Source: FEN-299 sp963717945
Lineage (GTDB): Bacteria > Acidobacteriota > Vicinamibacteria > Vicinamibacterales > Fen-181
NCBI GenBank assembly: GCA_963717945.1
Contig: CAVQXT010000007.1
Coordinates: 496,001-560,000, forward strand
Direction: 5' to 3'
Length of the DNA: 64,000 nt
In this document: in pieces, positions 26,265 through 35,301 of the stretch
Layout of the letters: every line of letters begins with the position of its first letter
Numbering within the stretch: the first letter of the stretch is position 1
Notes under the pieces: model-generated
Told to the model about the DNA's origin: nothing
The model's input: the letters and a program-made list of their open reading frames with translations, nothing else
Database searches by the model: none
Made by a program: the position numbers and the translations under genes

Positions 26265-28982
26265 CTATCGCCGTGCGGGCACCTTGGCCTTCAACTCGTC
26301 CGCCCAGTTCACCACCACATGCAGTTCTTCGGGCGGTTTTGGGCCGACGGGTTGAATCATGATGAAGTGCCGGCCGTCGGGCAGCAGGCCGTAGTCATGG
26401 TGGCTCACCAGAAAGTCGCCCTCGAACAACAGCCGGGGTTTGCCGACGACAAGCGCCGGTCCCGTCTTCACCTCCACGGCCATGAGCTTGGTGGGCGTGC
26501 GGAAGTACAATTCTGCGCCGTTCGGCGCCCAAAGCGGCTCGCGGCCTCCATCGCTGGACACCTGCACCCGATCGCCAGGACCGGGGTACGCCTGCACATA
26601 GACCTGCGGCCGACCAGATTGCGCGGACACGTACGCGATCCAACGGCCATCGGGTGAGAAGCGCCCATCGTACACCCGCCCGATCCCGGGCAATAACCGG
26701 GTCGGCCGTGCGCCGGCCTCGAGCGGCAGCAGCCAGAGCGCCGCGTCGTTGGTGGCCGCGTCGAATGTGCTGTACATCAACTCTCTACCGTCGGACGTGA
26801 ACGCCTCCGCTTCCGCCCATTGCCCCGTGTCGAGCGACTCCGGCGGGCTGCTGGCGTCAGCCGACACGACATGCAGACTTGCCGGGTCGGTGTAGATGAC
26901 GCGGCTGCCGTTCGGCGACCACAGCGGATCGCCGCAGTCTTCCTTCTGAGTCAGCCGGGCCAGCGCGTCGCGCTCGCGGTCGTAGATCCAAACATCGGCG
27001 CTCCCATTCTCCACGAGCGTGGCGGCGATGCGCTGGCCGTCGGGAGAGACGCTCAAGTCCTCGAATCCGCGCTCCACGGTGCCCAACGGCTCGACCTTGC
27101 CCGTCATATCCACTCTCACCAGGCGGTAGTCCTTCTGAACGCCTCCGGTCAGGTAGATCAGCGTGCCGGTGGACGACAGCGCATAGTCGGCGGAGCCAAA
27201 CCACTCGTCCCGCGTCAGGCCCTCGATTAGCGGCACCGCTTGCCCGGTGACTTTGAGCTCGCTCGCATCGAACGGCGCACCCATGAGCACGTCACCTCGC
27301 GTGAACACGAGGTATCCGGGGGCCAGATAGCGCGCGTCGGCCGCCTCTTCCATCACCACCATCCGCTTGCCGGTGTTGAGCGAGTAGGCCTCCGTTCGGT
27401 AATGCTGTGCCAGCCAACTGGCTCCCGCCGTCGTGTAGAGCAGGGCCTTGCCGCCGGGAAGAACCTGCGGCCAGCGAAAGCTCGCCACCGCTTCTCCGTT
27501 CGCGGCCTTCACGACCGCGGTCGGAGTGCCGCCCTCTTCCGGGACGCGCCGGATCTCCGCCACGCCGGCGGGGGCAAAGTAGATGAATCCATCATCTCCC
27601 CACCACGCTCCGACGAGGCTGGGCACTTCGCAGACCGTCAGTGGCGGGCCGCCGTCAGCGGAGACCTTCTTGAGCGCCCCGCCGGAGTAGAATCCGATCC
27701 AGCGTCCGTCGGGAGAGAAGAACGGCGAAGTCCCGCCTGGGGTCTCCACCAGAGGAGTTGGGGCCAGCGCGTCGAGGTTCCTCACGACGAGCTCGAAGTC
27801 TTCGGTTCGAGGCGCCACCAAATCCTCGCCTTTTCCGGTCGCAGGGGTGCCCTGAACGGCCACGTAGGCGATCCGGGTTCCGTCCGGTGAGATGGCGACC
27901 GCGCTTCCGCGGTTCGCTTCGGAATGCCGCACCGGTGCCGCCAGGCTGAGGTGCATCACCGGTGTCCTGGGCGGGCGCGCCAGGGAAGGACGGAAGATCA
28001 CCACCGCTGCGAGGGCAATGGCCAGCGCTGCGGCTACGGCCCAAGGGATGGCGCGGGTCGGTGAGCTGAATCGGCGAGCCCCGGGTCCGGAAAGCGTGGC
28101 GGCCGGAGCCGGGTGGCCGTCGACGCCGCCCTGCACGTCCTCGATCGTGATGCGGGCGTCGCCAATGGCCTGAAGCCGCCGCCTTGGGTCCTTGCACAAA
28201 CACCGCTCCAGCAACGTGCGAATCCCGGCAGGAACGGCCGGAGGAAGAGCGCTCCAGTCCGGCTCGTCCCGGATCACGCCGGCCAGCGTCTCCGAGATGC
28301 TTCCGCCGCCAAATGCCGGCTTGCCCGAGAGCATCTCATACAGCACGCTTCCGAACGCCCAGATGTCCGCGCGGCGATCCGCCGCCTTGCCCCTCGCTTG
28401 TTCGGGAGACATATAGGCCGCGGTGCCGAGAATGATGCCGTCCTGAGTCGCCGATCGGGGCAGCGTCGGCGAGCTCGCCGGATCACCCGCCGCCACGTCG
28501 GCCTGGAGCGCTTTCGCCAGGCCGAAGTCCAGGATCTTGGCTTGCCCACCCAACGTCACTTTCACGTTCGCCGGCTTCAGATCGCGATGAACGACTCCCC
28601 GCTCGTGCGCGTACTCGAGCCCCTCGCAGATCTGCTGCGCGATCGGCAGCGCCTCGTCCAGGGGAACCCGACCGCAGGCGATCCGCTCCGCGAGCGTCCG
28701 CCCCTCCGCCAGCTCCATGACCAGCGCCCGGACGGGGCCCGATTCCTCGAGGCCGTAGATCGCAGCGATAGTCGGATGATTGAGCGAGGCGAGGACCTGC
28801 GCTTCGCGTTCGAAGCGCGCCATGCGTTCGGCATCGGAGCCGAACGCCGAGGGCAGGACTTTCAGCGCGACGTCCCGGCCCAGCCTCGTGTCGCGGGCGC
28901 GGTAGACCTCGCCCATTCCGCCGGAGCCCAGCGGGCACTGGACTGTATAGGGGCCGAGCCTGGCGCCAGAGGTCAGCGTCAT
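26265..28982 (-). CDS. Ser/Thr protein kinase with C-terminal WD40/TolB-like propeller
   Basis: The protein has 905 residues. The N-terminal PknB-type kinase domain (12-285) is complete: glycine loop LGSGGMGEVY, catalytic HRDLKPANV, DFGLAKAL and the APE-equivalent MSPEQARGK. One membrane helix lies at about 315-335 (WAVAAALAIALAAVVIF). An extracytoplasmic beta-propeller of TolB/PD40 type follows to the end, with recurring FSPDGRWI. This sensor-kinase layout is very common in Acidobacteriota. A TATAAT box lies 11 bases before the ATG on the minus strand, and there is no ribosome site, so the mRNA may be nearly leaderless. Confidence 0.9.
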   Translation of the reverse strand: MTLTSGARLGPYTVQCPLGSGGMGEVYRARDTRLGRDVALKVLPSAFGSDAERMARFEREAQVLASLNHPTIAAIYGLEESGPVRALVMELAEGRTLAERIACGRVPLDEALPIAQQICEGLEYAHERGVVHRDLKPANVKVTLGGQAKILDFGLAKALQADVAAGDPASSPTLPRSATQDGIILGTAAYMSPEQARGKAADRRADIWAFGSVLYEMLSGKPAFGGGSISETLAGVIRDEPDWSALPPAVPAGIRTLLERCLCKDPRRRLQAIGDARITIEDVQGGVDGHPAPAATLSGPGARRFSSPTRAIPWAVAAALAIALAAVVIFRPSLARPPRTPVMHLSLAAPVRHSEANRGSAVAISPDGTRIAYVAVQGTPATGKGEDLVAPRTEDFELVVRNLDALAPTPLVETPGGTSPFFSPDGRWIGFYSGGALKKVSADGGPPLTVCEVPSLVGAWWGDDGFIYFAPAGVAEIRRVPEEGGTPTAVVKAANGEAVASFRWPQVLPGGKALLYTTAGASWLAQHYRTEAYSLNTGKRMVVMEEAADARYLAPGYLVFTRGDVLMGAPFDASELKVTGQAVPLIEGLTRDEWFGSADYALSSTGTLIYLTGGVQKDYRLVRVDMTGKVEPLGTVERGFEDLSVSPDGQRIAATLVENGSADVWIYDRERDALARLTQKEDCGDPLWSPNGSRVIYTDPASLHVVSADASSPPESLDTGQWAEAEAFTSDGRELMYSTFDAATNDAALWLLPLEAGARPTRLLPGIGRVYDGRFSPDGRWIAYVSAQSGRPQVYVQAYPGPGDRVQVSSDGGREPLWAPNGAELYFRTPTKLMAVEVKTGPALVVGKPRLLFEGDFLVSHHDYGLLPDGRHFIMIQPVGPKPPEELHVVVNWADELKAKVPARR

Positions 28983-28993
28983 GGGGGCAATTA

Positions 28994-28999
28994 ATTATA
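28994..28999 (-). promoter_or_regulatory. -10 box (TATAAT) of the WD40 kinase gene
   Basis: This is a perfect TATAAT on the minus strand ending 11 bases before the ATG at 28982, in a locally AT-rich patch. There is no clear -35 box. The predicted leader is only a few bases. Confidence 0.45.
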
Positions 29000-29266
29000 C
29001 CGTTCGAAGCGGGCTGGGAGGGCGCGCCGTGGTGCGGCGCTGCTACGGCGGGTCCCCTGGCCTGTTCACGTCGCGTTCGACACTTCTCGTGCAATAAATT
29101 AGCCGACCCCGTGTAGGCTGGCCCCGTTGCGTCCACTGAGCCTGACCTATCGTCTTACCCTCCAGCCGTTACAATAGGCGCGCGCAGTTACCGATCTTGG
29201 GTTGTCGCGAACTTCATGTCCTCGACGCGCTGACCATCCCGATACACGCACCGGACGGAGGCGGAG

Positions 29267-29809
29267 ATGAAGACGTTGCGGCTCGGCAAGGCGTTCACGC
29301 TCCTGGAATCTGGTCCAGTGGTTTTCGTGACCACCAGTGATGGCAGGAAGAAGAACGTCATGACCATCTCGTGGACCATGGTGGTGGACTTCACGCCCGT
29401 GTTTGCCATCACCACCGGGCCTTGGAACTACTCGTACGCCGCGCTTCGACGATCCAGAGAGTGCGTCATCGCGGTCCCCGGCGTGGACCTCATCGATCGG
29501 GTCGTCGGCGTGGGAACGTGCTCCGGCGCGGACACCGACAAGTTCGAGAAGTTCGGTCTGACCCCCGTGGAGGGCAGACACGTCCGCGCTCCGCTGATCG
29601 GGGAGTGCCTCGCGAACATCGAGTGTCGAGTCGTCGACATCGTCAGAAAACACCACATCGTCGTGTTGGAAGGCGTCGCCGCCTACATTGATGGCTCAAG
29701 AAAAGAGACGAGGAGGATTCACGCGGTCGGCGACGGCACCTTCATCGTGGATGGCCGCAAGATCGATCGAAGGAAGATGATGCGTTCCAAGATTCCGGCC
29801 GGAATCTAG
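29267..29809 (+). CDS. flavin reductase family protein (flavoredoxin-like)
   Basis: This 180-residue FMN-binding split-barrel protein shows the family pattern: PVVFVTTSDGRKKNVMTISW, then a conserved acidic/aromatic stretch and ECVIAVPG. Relatives are flavoredoxins and the reductase components of two-component monooxygenases; the partner is unknown and no oxygenase lies nearby. GGAGGCGGAG precedes the ATG. The last 20 residues are Lys/Arg-rich. Confidence 0.82.
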   Translation: MKTLRLGKAFTLLESGPVVFVTTSDGRKKNVMTISWTMVVDFTPVFAITTGPWNYSYAALRRSRECVIAVPGVDLIDRVVGVGTCSGADTDKFEKFGLTPVEGRHVRAPLIGECLANIECRVVDIVRKHHIVVLEGVAAYIDGSRKETRRIHAVGDGTFIVDGRKIDRRKMMRSKIPAGI

Positions 29810-30455
29810 CCGGTTCGGTGGCAGTTCCACCACGAATCGGGTCGCGCCGTTAGCCCTGAGCCTTGAGCTCTGGGCCGGCAGGCAAGCGAGCGTGCCTTGC
29901 TGAGCGAGCTTGCGATGTGGTCCTCCTTCGCAACGCCTCCGGAGCGATCCATTCCTCGGCGTTGCTATGGAGGACAGCCTTCGCCTGCATTCATGAGCGA
30001 AGGCTGGTGAGCCGCCACGGAATCGAACCGTGAACCCGCAGATTAAGAGCCGCCTTTAGGACGCGAAGACGTTAGAGTTCTGAGCGCTTCTGCGCGCGAG
30101 GTGTGCAGAATGCGGCAACGCGCGGCAGACCGCTGCAACCCGAGCGCAACCAGCGGCTCCCTCGCGCTTGGGCCTGCGGGTTCGGCTATAATCGGCCCGT
30201 CTCTCCCGTCGCGTCCACGCTCAGACCTGGGGGCTCCTGATGGTCGTTCGGACGGTCACCACGCCCCGCCTGATGCCCGTCGTCCGCGACAGTGGCCTGG
30301 CAGTCGCTCGCCTTGAGGCGTCTCGATGAAACCCGATCCTGGCACGCGACGCGGGCCCTGCCGGCTTCGGCCCGCCATCGGCGCGCGCGCTTGTGTTGCA
30401 CGGCTCGTTCGCTCACGGGTCGACTGAGCCGTTCGGGGTGGCAGCGGAGAGCGCC
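29810..30455. other. intergenic region with tRNA-Lys remnant and promoter-like box
   Basis: In order it holds a short heptamer array (29854-29874: CCCTGAG, CCTTGAG and a variant), a hairpin-like dispersed repeat shared with the region left of the intact tRNA-Lys, the truncated tRNA copy at 30005-30049, and TATAAT at 30187-30192. The last is a possible -10 box for the zinc-ribbon kinase, although about 260 bases from its ATG. No protein-coding signal is seen. Confidence 0.45.
30005..30049 (-). pseudogene. truncated tRNA-Lys: 3' half, duplicated
   Basis: These 45 bases are identical to the 3' part of the intact tRNA-Lys at 33150-33194: CCA end, acceptor 3' strand, T arm and the 3' side of the anticodon arm. 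Identity stops at the 5' edge of the anticodon loop. Upstream, GAGCGAAGG is also shared. The orientation is the same as the intact gene, as expected for an attachment-site duplication. Confidence 0.9.
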
Positions 30456-32847
30456 ATGGCCAACTGCCCCAGGTGCCGCGCCGAGAACAACGACACGTCG
30501 AGATTCTGCAGTGACTGCGGCGCGTCGCTGGGGCCAGCCGGGTCCGACCAGGTGTCGGTCACGCGGTCAGTTGAGAGGCCCGTGGATTGGTGGCGGCCAG
30601 GGTGTCAGGTTGCGGGGAAGTATCGGATCATCGCGGAGCTCGGCCGGGGCGGCATGGGGGTCGTCTGCAGGGCCGAGGACATTCGGCTCCAGAGACCGGT
30701 GGCCCTGAAGTTCCTGTCGCCGGAACTGGACCAGGTACCCGGGACCATAGACCGGTTCCGCCAGGAGGCCAAGGCGGCCGCGGCCCTTAACCACCCCAAC
30801 ATCTGCGTCATCTACGAGGTCGGCGAGGACGAAGGCCGGCCCTACATCGCCATGGAGTACGTGGAGGGGGAGACGCTGCGGGACAAGGTCCGCAAGGCGC
30901 CGCTCGAGCCCCGGGAGGCCGTTGGGCTCATCGACCAGGTGGCAGCCGGACTGGCGGAGGCCCACGGAAAGGGCATCATCCACCGGGACGTCAAGAGCGC
31001 CAACATCATGGTCACGGCCAGGGGCCGGGCCAAGGTGATGGACTTCGGGCTGGCGAAGCTCCGCGGCGGCCTGTCGCTGACGAAGAGTCAGACCATCGTC
31101 GGGACCGTGGCCTACATGTCGCCCGAGCAGGCCCGGGGCGATGAACTCGGCCCGCAAACGGACATCTGGTCGCTAGGCGTCGTGCTCTACGAGGTGCTCT
31201 CGGGCAAGCTGCCCTTCCAGGGGGACCACGAGCAGGCCGTGATCTACGCAATCCTCCAGAAGGAGCCCCGGTCGCTCGTCACGCTATGCCCGTCGGTTGT
31301 CCCCGACTTGGAGCAGGTCGTCTTCCAGGCCCTGGCCAAGAAGAGAGCCGACCGCTTTCGGACCATGGAGGAGTTCCGGGAGGACCTCGCCGCCATCGCC
31401 GAAGGCCTCAGGCCGCGCAAGGCCCAGGTGAAGCCGGCCGAGCCCGAGCGATCCATCGCCGTGCTTCCGTTCATCAACGACAGCCCCGACCAGGAAAACA
31501 CCTACTTCATCAACGGCGTGATGCAGGAGATCCTGGGCAACCTCCAGAAGATCAAGGCGCTCCGGGTGATCTCGCGGACCTCCGTCGAGCAGTACCCGAA
31601 ACACGAAGAAGTCCGTCCGCGAGATCGCCGAGGAGCTGGGCGTGAACTACGTCGTCGAGGGCAGCGCGCAGAAGTACGGCAGCGCGTTCCGGCTGAGTGC
31701 GCAGTTGATCCTGGCCGGCGACGAGTCGCACCTGTGGGGGGAGTCGTTCCAGCAGAAGGTCACCGATGTCGAGGACATCTTCAATATCCAGATCAGCATC
31801 GCAAAGTCCATCGCCGAGCAGCTCCGGGCGGTCATATCCCCTGAAGAGAAGAGGCGCATCGAGACGATTCCGGCCGCAGACCTCGCCGTTTACGAGGAGT
31901 ATCTGAAGGCCCGCTCTTACGCCGTTGACGGTCGACGGGAGGCCTTGCAGGATGCCATAGAAGTCCTGACCAGGGGCGTCGCGAAGAACCCTGGCTGGGC
32001 ACCCCTCTATGCCGGCCTGGCGGAAGCCTGGCTGTGGATGCAGCAGAACGCGTACGAACAGCCGTCGGTGGCCGCTCCCCGGATCACCGAGAACCTGGAC
32101 AAGGCGCTGGCCCTGGATCCGAATCTCGCCGAAGCTCACTATCTCAGCGCCATGATCGCCCATCTCGTGGATTGGGACTGGGAAAAGAGCGAAAAGGCGT
32201 TCTTGAGGGCCCTGGCCATCAACCCCAACGATGCCCTTTCCAGGGGACTCTATGCGCATCTCTTGTTGATCCTGCACAGGAAGGACGAGGCGCTGGCCCA
32301 GAACAAGCTGGCCCTGAGCCTTGACCCGCTGAATCCCTGGATGAAGCAACTCAACATCGGAACGCTGCTGCAGGCCGGAGAATACGAGGCCAGTTTGTCT
32401 CTCGCAGAAGAAGAGGTGGCCGGCGATCCGGACAATTTCAACCTCAATCAGATGATCGAGATCGCCGCGTACAGGTTGAAGCAGTACGACAAGGTCCTCC
32501 GAGCGGTCCGACACGTTCTTCCGTTTCCCCTCGAGGACGAGGCATATCGCGAGATCGAGAAGACCTACCGCGAATCGGGGATCGCCGCGGCATACAAGAA
32601 GATCCTGGAACGGCTGGAGAAATACGCTGAAAGCCAGCCCGTCGGCTTCCATGACATGGTCTTCAGGTATCTTCTGGCAGACCGACCCGACAAGGCCATG
32701 GATTGGGTCGAGAGAGGATTCGAGATGCACGACCCGCTCATGACCTACATCACCACGCCGGCGCAGTATCTCGATCGATTGTTCGGGGATCCCAGGTTCG
32801 TCGCCGTCTGCCGGAAGATGAACCTTCCGCTTCCGGAATCGGGATGA
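30456..32847 (+). CDS. zinc-ribbon Ser/Thr protein kinase with TolB-N-like domain and TPR tail (one-base frameshift)
   Basis: The start is ATG 30456, giving MANCPRC. The N-terminal zinc ribbon is CPRC...CSDCG (about 4-27). The kinase domain (about 52-320) has LGRGGMGVV, HRDVKSANI and DFGLAKL. Then comes a TolB-N/adenylate-cyclase-associated segment (RSIAVLPFINDSPDQENTYF). At 31599-31601 an extra A in AAA breaks the frame; the next frame continues directly (KKSVREIAEELGVNYVVEG) into TPR repeats ending at 32847. Corrected length is about 796 residues. No membrane helix is obvious, so it may be cytoplasmic. It is the only cargo between the two tRNA-Lys copies. Confidence 0.8.
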
Positions 32848-32915
32848 GACGGAGAGCCTGGTTGGAGATGCGGGGCGCCTGGCGAGCAGCGGGCCACTCC
32901 GCTGTCGCGCCGTCG

Positions 32916-32943
32916 CCTTGAGCCTTGAGCCCTGAGCCTTGAG
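32916..32943. repeat. heptamer array CCTTGAG x4
   Basis: Four contiguous units: CCTTGAG, CCTTGAG, CCCTGAG and CCTTGAG. It lies just after the zinc-ribbon kinase gene. Shorter arrays of the same unit are at 29854-29874 and 33348-33368. Confidence 0.75.
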
Positions 32944-33104
32944 TCGGCAGGCAAGCGAGCGTGCCTTACTGAGCGAGCTTGCGGAGGATGGCCCTTCGAC
33001 TCGGATGGAGCGAGACCTCGCTCAGGGCATTCGACCTGCAGTTGGCCCGCCATGAGCGAAGCTCGCGCGGGAGGGCGGGGCGGTGAAGATCGGCCTGCCA
33101 GCCG

Positions 33105-33152
33105 TAGCTCATCGAGCAGGTGCGAAGGGGAGCGCAGGTGAGCGAAGGTTGG
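33105..33152. repeat. dispersed inverted repeat abutting the tRNA-Lys CCA end
   Basis: The arms GCCAGCCGTAGCTCA and TGAGCGAAGGTTGG pair imperfectly, and the right arm ends in the CCA of the tRNA. The same arms occur at 60725-60769 before a tRNA-Arg fragment and, partly, at 61900-62015. It could be the tRNA terminator or a REP-like element that targets tRNA ends. Confidence 0.5.
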
Positions 33153-33225
33153 TGAGCCGCCACGGAATCGAACCGTGAACCCGCAGATTAAGAGTCTGCT
33201 GCTCTGCCAGTTGAGCTAGCGGCCC
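33150..33225 (-). tRNA. tRNA-Lys (anticodon CTT), CCA encoded
   Basis: This 76-nt cloverleaf has acceptor GGGCCGC pairing with GCGGCTC, D arm GCTCAACTGGCAGAGC, anticodon stem GCAGA/TCTGC with loop CTCTTAA, T arm with GGTTCGATTCC, and an encoded CCA. The anticodon CTT reads AAG. Its 3' half is duplicated at 30005-30049. Confidence 0.95.
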
Positions 33226-33399
33226 ACTCTGAGAGACATCCGCCGACCACAATCGCGTCGGCAGCTGATGCGGGACAACCAGTATAACAAGCGGGCCGGC
33301 TTCAATCAACGACGCGTATCGCATTAGTGATGATGTCACCCCGGGGCCCTTGAGCCCTGAGCCCTCAGCCACCTGTCGCGCTCGGCCCGGCCGAGGCCT

Positions 33400-33405
33400 T
33401 AGAAT
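33400..33405 (+). promoter_or_regulatory. putative -10 box (TAGAAT) of the MscS gene
   Basis: TAGAAT ends 9 bases before the ATG at 33415, a leaderless-type spacing, although AAAGAG close to the ATG could serve as a weak ribosome site. Confidence 0.35.
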
Positions 33406-33414
33406 CTAAAGAGC

Positions 33415-35280
33415 ATGAAACCCATTGCGGTCATCACTGTCGCGCTCGCCCTTCTGCTCGCCCCGGGGACCGGGCTCCGCGCGCAACGCCCCCTCGCCGA
33501 CGAGGAGATTCTGGATTACCTCAACCAGACGGTCGTCTGGTACCGGGACGTCGGGGCCGCGCTGCAGTCGCCGGAAGGCTCGCGCGACGCGGTGGCCGGA
33601 GACGCCCTGCGGCGCAGCTCGCTCGGCGTCCTTCAGCTTGGCTTCGACTTCGCGCGCGCGCAGGCCGCCATTCCGGCGGTGGCCCCGGGCGAGACCACGG
33701 GGCCGGAGAATCCCCGGAGCCGCAACCTGGCGCGCGTCGAGGCCGCCGCCGAGCAACGGGCGCAGCAGGTCCAGGTGGAGCTCGATCAACTCAACCGCCG
33801 CATGCAGACCGCCCCCGCGGGAGCGCTCCCCACACTCCGGGCGCAGCGGGACGAGCTCACGAGCGAGCTGAACTTCGCCAAGGCACGCCGGGATTCGCTG
33901 CGCAACCTGGTGGGGTTCTTCAGCGTCCCCGGCGAGGGCGGCCTGTCCGCCAAGATCAGCGACCTGGAACGCTCGGTGCCCGAGGCCGTGAAAGCCAAGC
34001 AGACCGCGCCCGCCGAGACCGCCGCCACCGTTCGCGCCCCGACGGGGGAGGACTTCCATCCAGAATCCGCGGGCATCGTCGGCCTGACGACGGAGGTCCT
34101 GTCCGTCTCCCGGAGACTCGGCCGGCTCAACCAGCTGGTCAAGGAAACCGAAGAACTGCGCCAGGCCAACCAGAAGCTCCGCGCGCCGCTGCGAAAGGCG
34201 ATGCAGGAAGTGATCGCGCAGGGGGACGCCGCCGCGCGCCTGGCGGATTCGGCCGACCCGGCGACGCTCACCGCTCAAAAGGAGAAGTTCGACGAGTTGT
34301 TGGCTCGATTCAAGCTGGTGACCGGGTCCTCCGCGCCGCTGAGCGAACAGGCCGCGCAGATCGGGACCAGCAGCGCCCAGATGATCGAATGGCGTGACGG
34401 CCTGAATGGAGACTACAGCGGCGCCCTGCGCTACCTCCTGTTGCGGGTCGGCATGCTGCTCGTGGCGCTCGTTGTGATCTTCGCGGTCTCCGAGCTCTGG
34501 CGTCGTGCCACCGTCCGCTACATCCGCGACGCGCGGCGCAGGCGGCAGTTCCTGCTGTTGCGCCGGGTCGTCGTCGGCTGCACCGTCGCCCTGTTCGTCG
34601 TGCTCAGCTTCGTCACCGAGTTCGGGTCGCTGGCGACGTTCGCCGGGTTCTCTGCCGCCGGTCTCGCCGTGGCGATGCAGAGCGTCATCCTGTCGGTCGT
34701 CGCCTATTTCTTCCTGGTCGGGCGATGGGGCGTGAGGGTCGGCGACCGGGTCACGGTGTCCGGCGTGACGGGCGAAGTGGTGGATATCGGCTTGTTCCGG
34801 CTGTACCTGATGGAACTGGGCGGCTCCGGCCTTGCGCTCCATCCGACCGGGCGGATCGTGGTGTTCCCCAACGCGGTCTTCTTCCAGCCTTCGGCGCTCT
34901 TCAAGCAGCTGCCGGGGATCGAATTCGGCTGGCGCGCGATTACCGTGACGCTGACGGCGGCCACCGACTGCTCGCCGGTGGAAGGCCGCATCCTCTCCGC
35001 CGTCGAGAAGGTCTACGCCGAGTACCGGGAAACCGTCGAGCGGCAGCACCGGGACGCGGTGTCCTCGATGAACCTGCACGCGCCCATGCCGCAACCCGAA
35101 AGCCGCGTGCGATTTGTCGAAGCCGGCCTGCAGGTCACCATCCGGTATCCGGTCGAGTTCAGCCGGGCCGACGAGATCGACGACCGCATCACCAGGGCGG
35201 TGGTCCAGGAGATCGAGCGGGAGCCAAAGCTGAGGCTCGCCGACGGCAGCGCCCCCAAAGTCGAGACGCAGGCGGGGTGA
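33415..35280 (+). CDS. MscS-family mechanosensitive channel with long periplasmic N-terminal domain
   Basis: The protein has 621 residues. The signal peptide MKPIAVITVALALLLAPGTG is followed by about 330 residues of mostly helical, coiled-coil-prone sequence. Membrane helices start near 340. The pore helix and beta domain are typical of MscS: TFAGFSAAGLAVAMQSVI, then VGDRVTVSGVTGEVVDIGL and VVFPNAVFF. These channels release solutes under hypo-osmotic shock. The large N-terminal extension is of the MscK/YbiO class in general layout, not in sequence. The gene converges on the HerA-like gene with 21 bases between. Confidence 0.88.
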   Translation: MKPIAVITVALALLLAPGTGLRAQRPLADEEILDYLNQTVVWYRDVGAALQSPEGSRDAVAGDALRRSSLGVLQLGFDFARAQAAIPAVAPGETTGPENPRSRNLARVEAAAEQRAQQVQVELDQLNRRMQTAPAGALPTLRAQRDELTSELNFAKARRDSLRNLVGFFSVPGEGGLSAKISDLERSVPEAVKAKQTAPAETAATVRAPTGEDFHPESAGIVGLTTEVLSVSRRLGRLNQLVKETEELRQANQKLRAPLRKAMQEVIAQGDAAARLADSADPATLTAQKEKFDELLARFKLVTGSSAPLSEQAAQIGTSSAQMIEWRDGLNGDYSGALRYLLLRVGMLLVALVVIFAVSELWRRATVRYIRDARRRRQFLLLRRVVVGCTVALFVVLSFVTEFGSLATFAGFSAAGLAVAMQSVILSVVAYFFLVGRWGVRVGDRVTVSGVTGEVVDIGLFRLYLMELGGSGLALHPTGRIVVFPNAVFFQPSALFKQLPGIEFGWRAITVTLTAATDCSPVEGRILSAVEKVYAEYRETVERQHRDAVSSMNLHAPMPQPESRVRFVEAGLQVTIRYPVEFSRADEIDDRITRAVVQEIEREPKLRLADGSAPKVETQAG

Positions 35281-35301
35281 GGCCGGGCCGCCGGCCGGCG
35301 G

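Larger units (their letters stand above)
30005..33194. mobile_element. candidate tRNA-Lys-bounded island carrying a zinc-ribbon kinase gene
   Basis: Identical 45-bp direct repeats of the tRNA-Lys 3' half bound 3.1 kb holding a single gene. The intact tRNA is at the right end with its 3' end pointing into the island and the displaced 3' half at the far end, exactly the layout left by integration into a tRNA gene. No integrase, excisionase or other mobility gene is present. An old duplication with deletion could give the same picture. Confidence 0.5.

Noticed and set aside
30050..30455. Integrase or excisionase remnant beside the tRNA-Lys fragment
   Set aside because: All frames were read; no tyrosine-recombinase R-H-R-Y pattern or small basic excisionase was seen.
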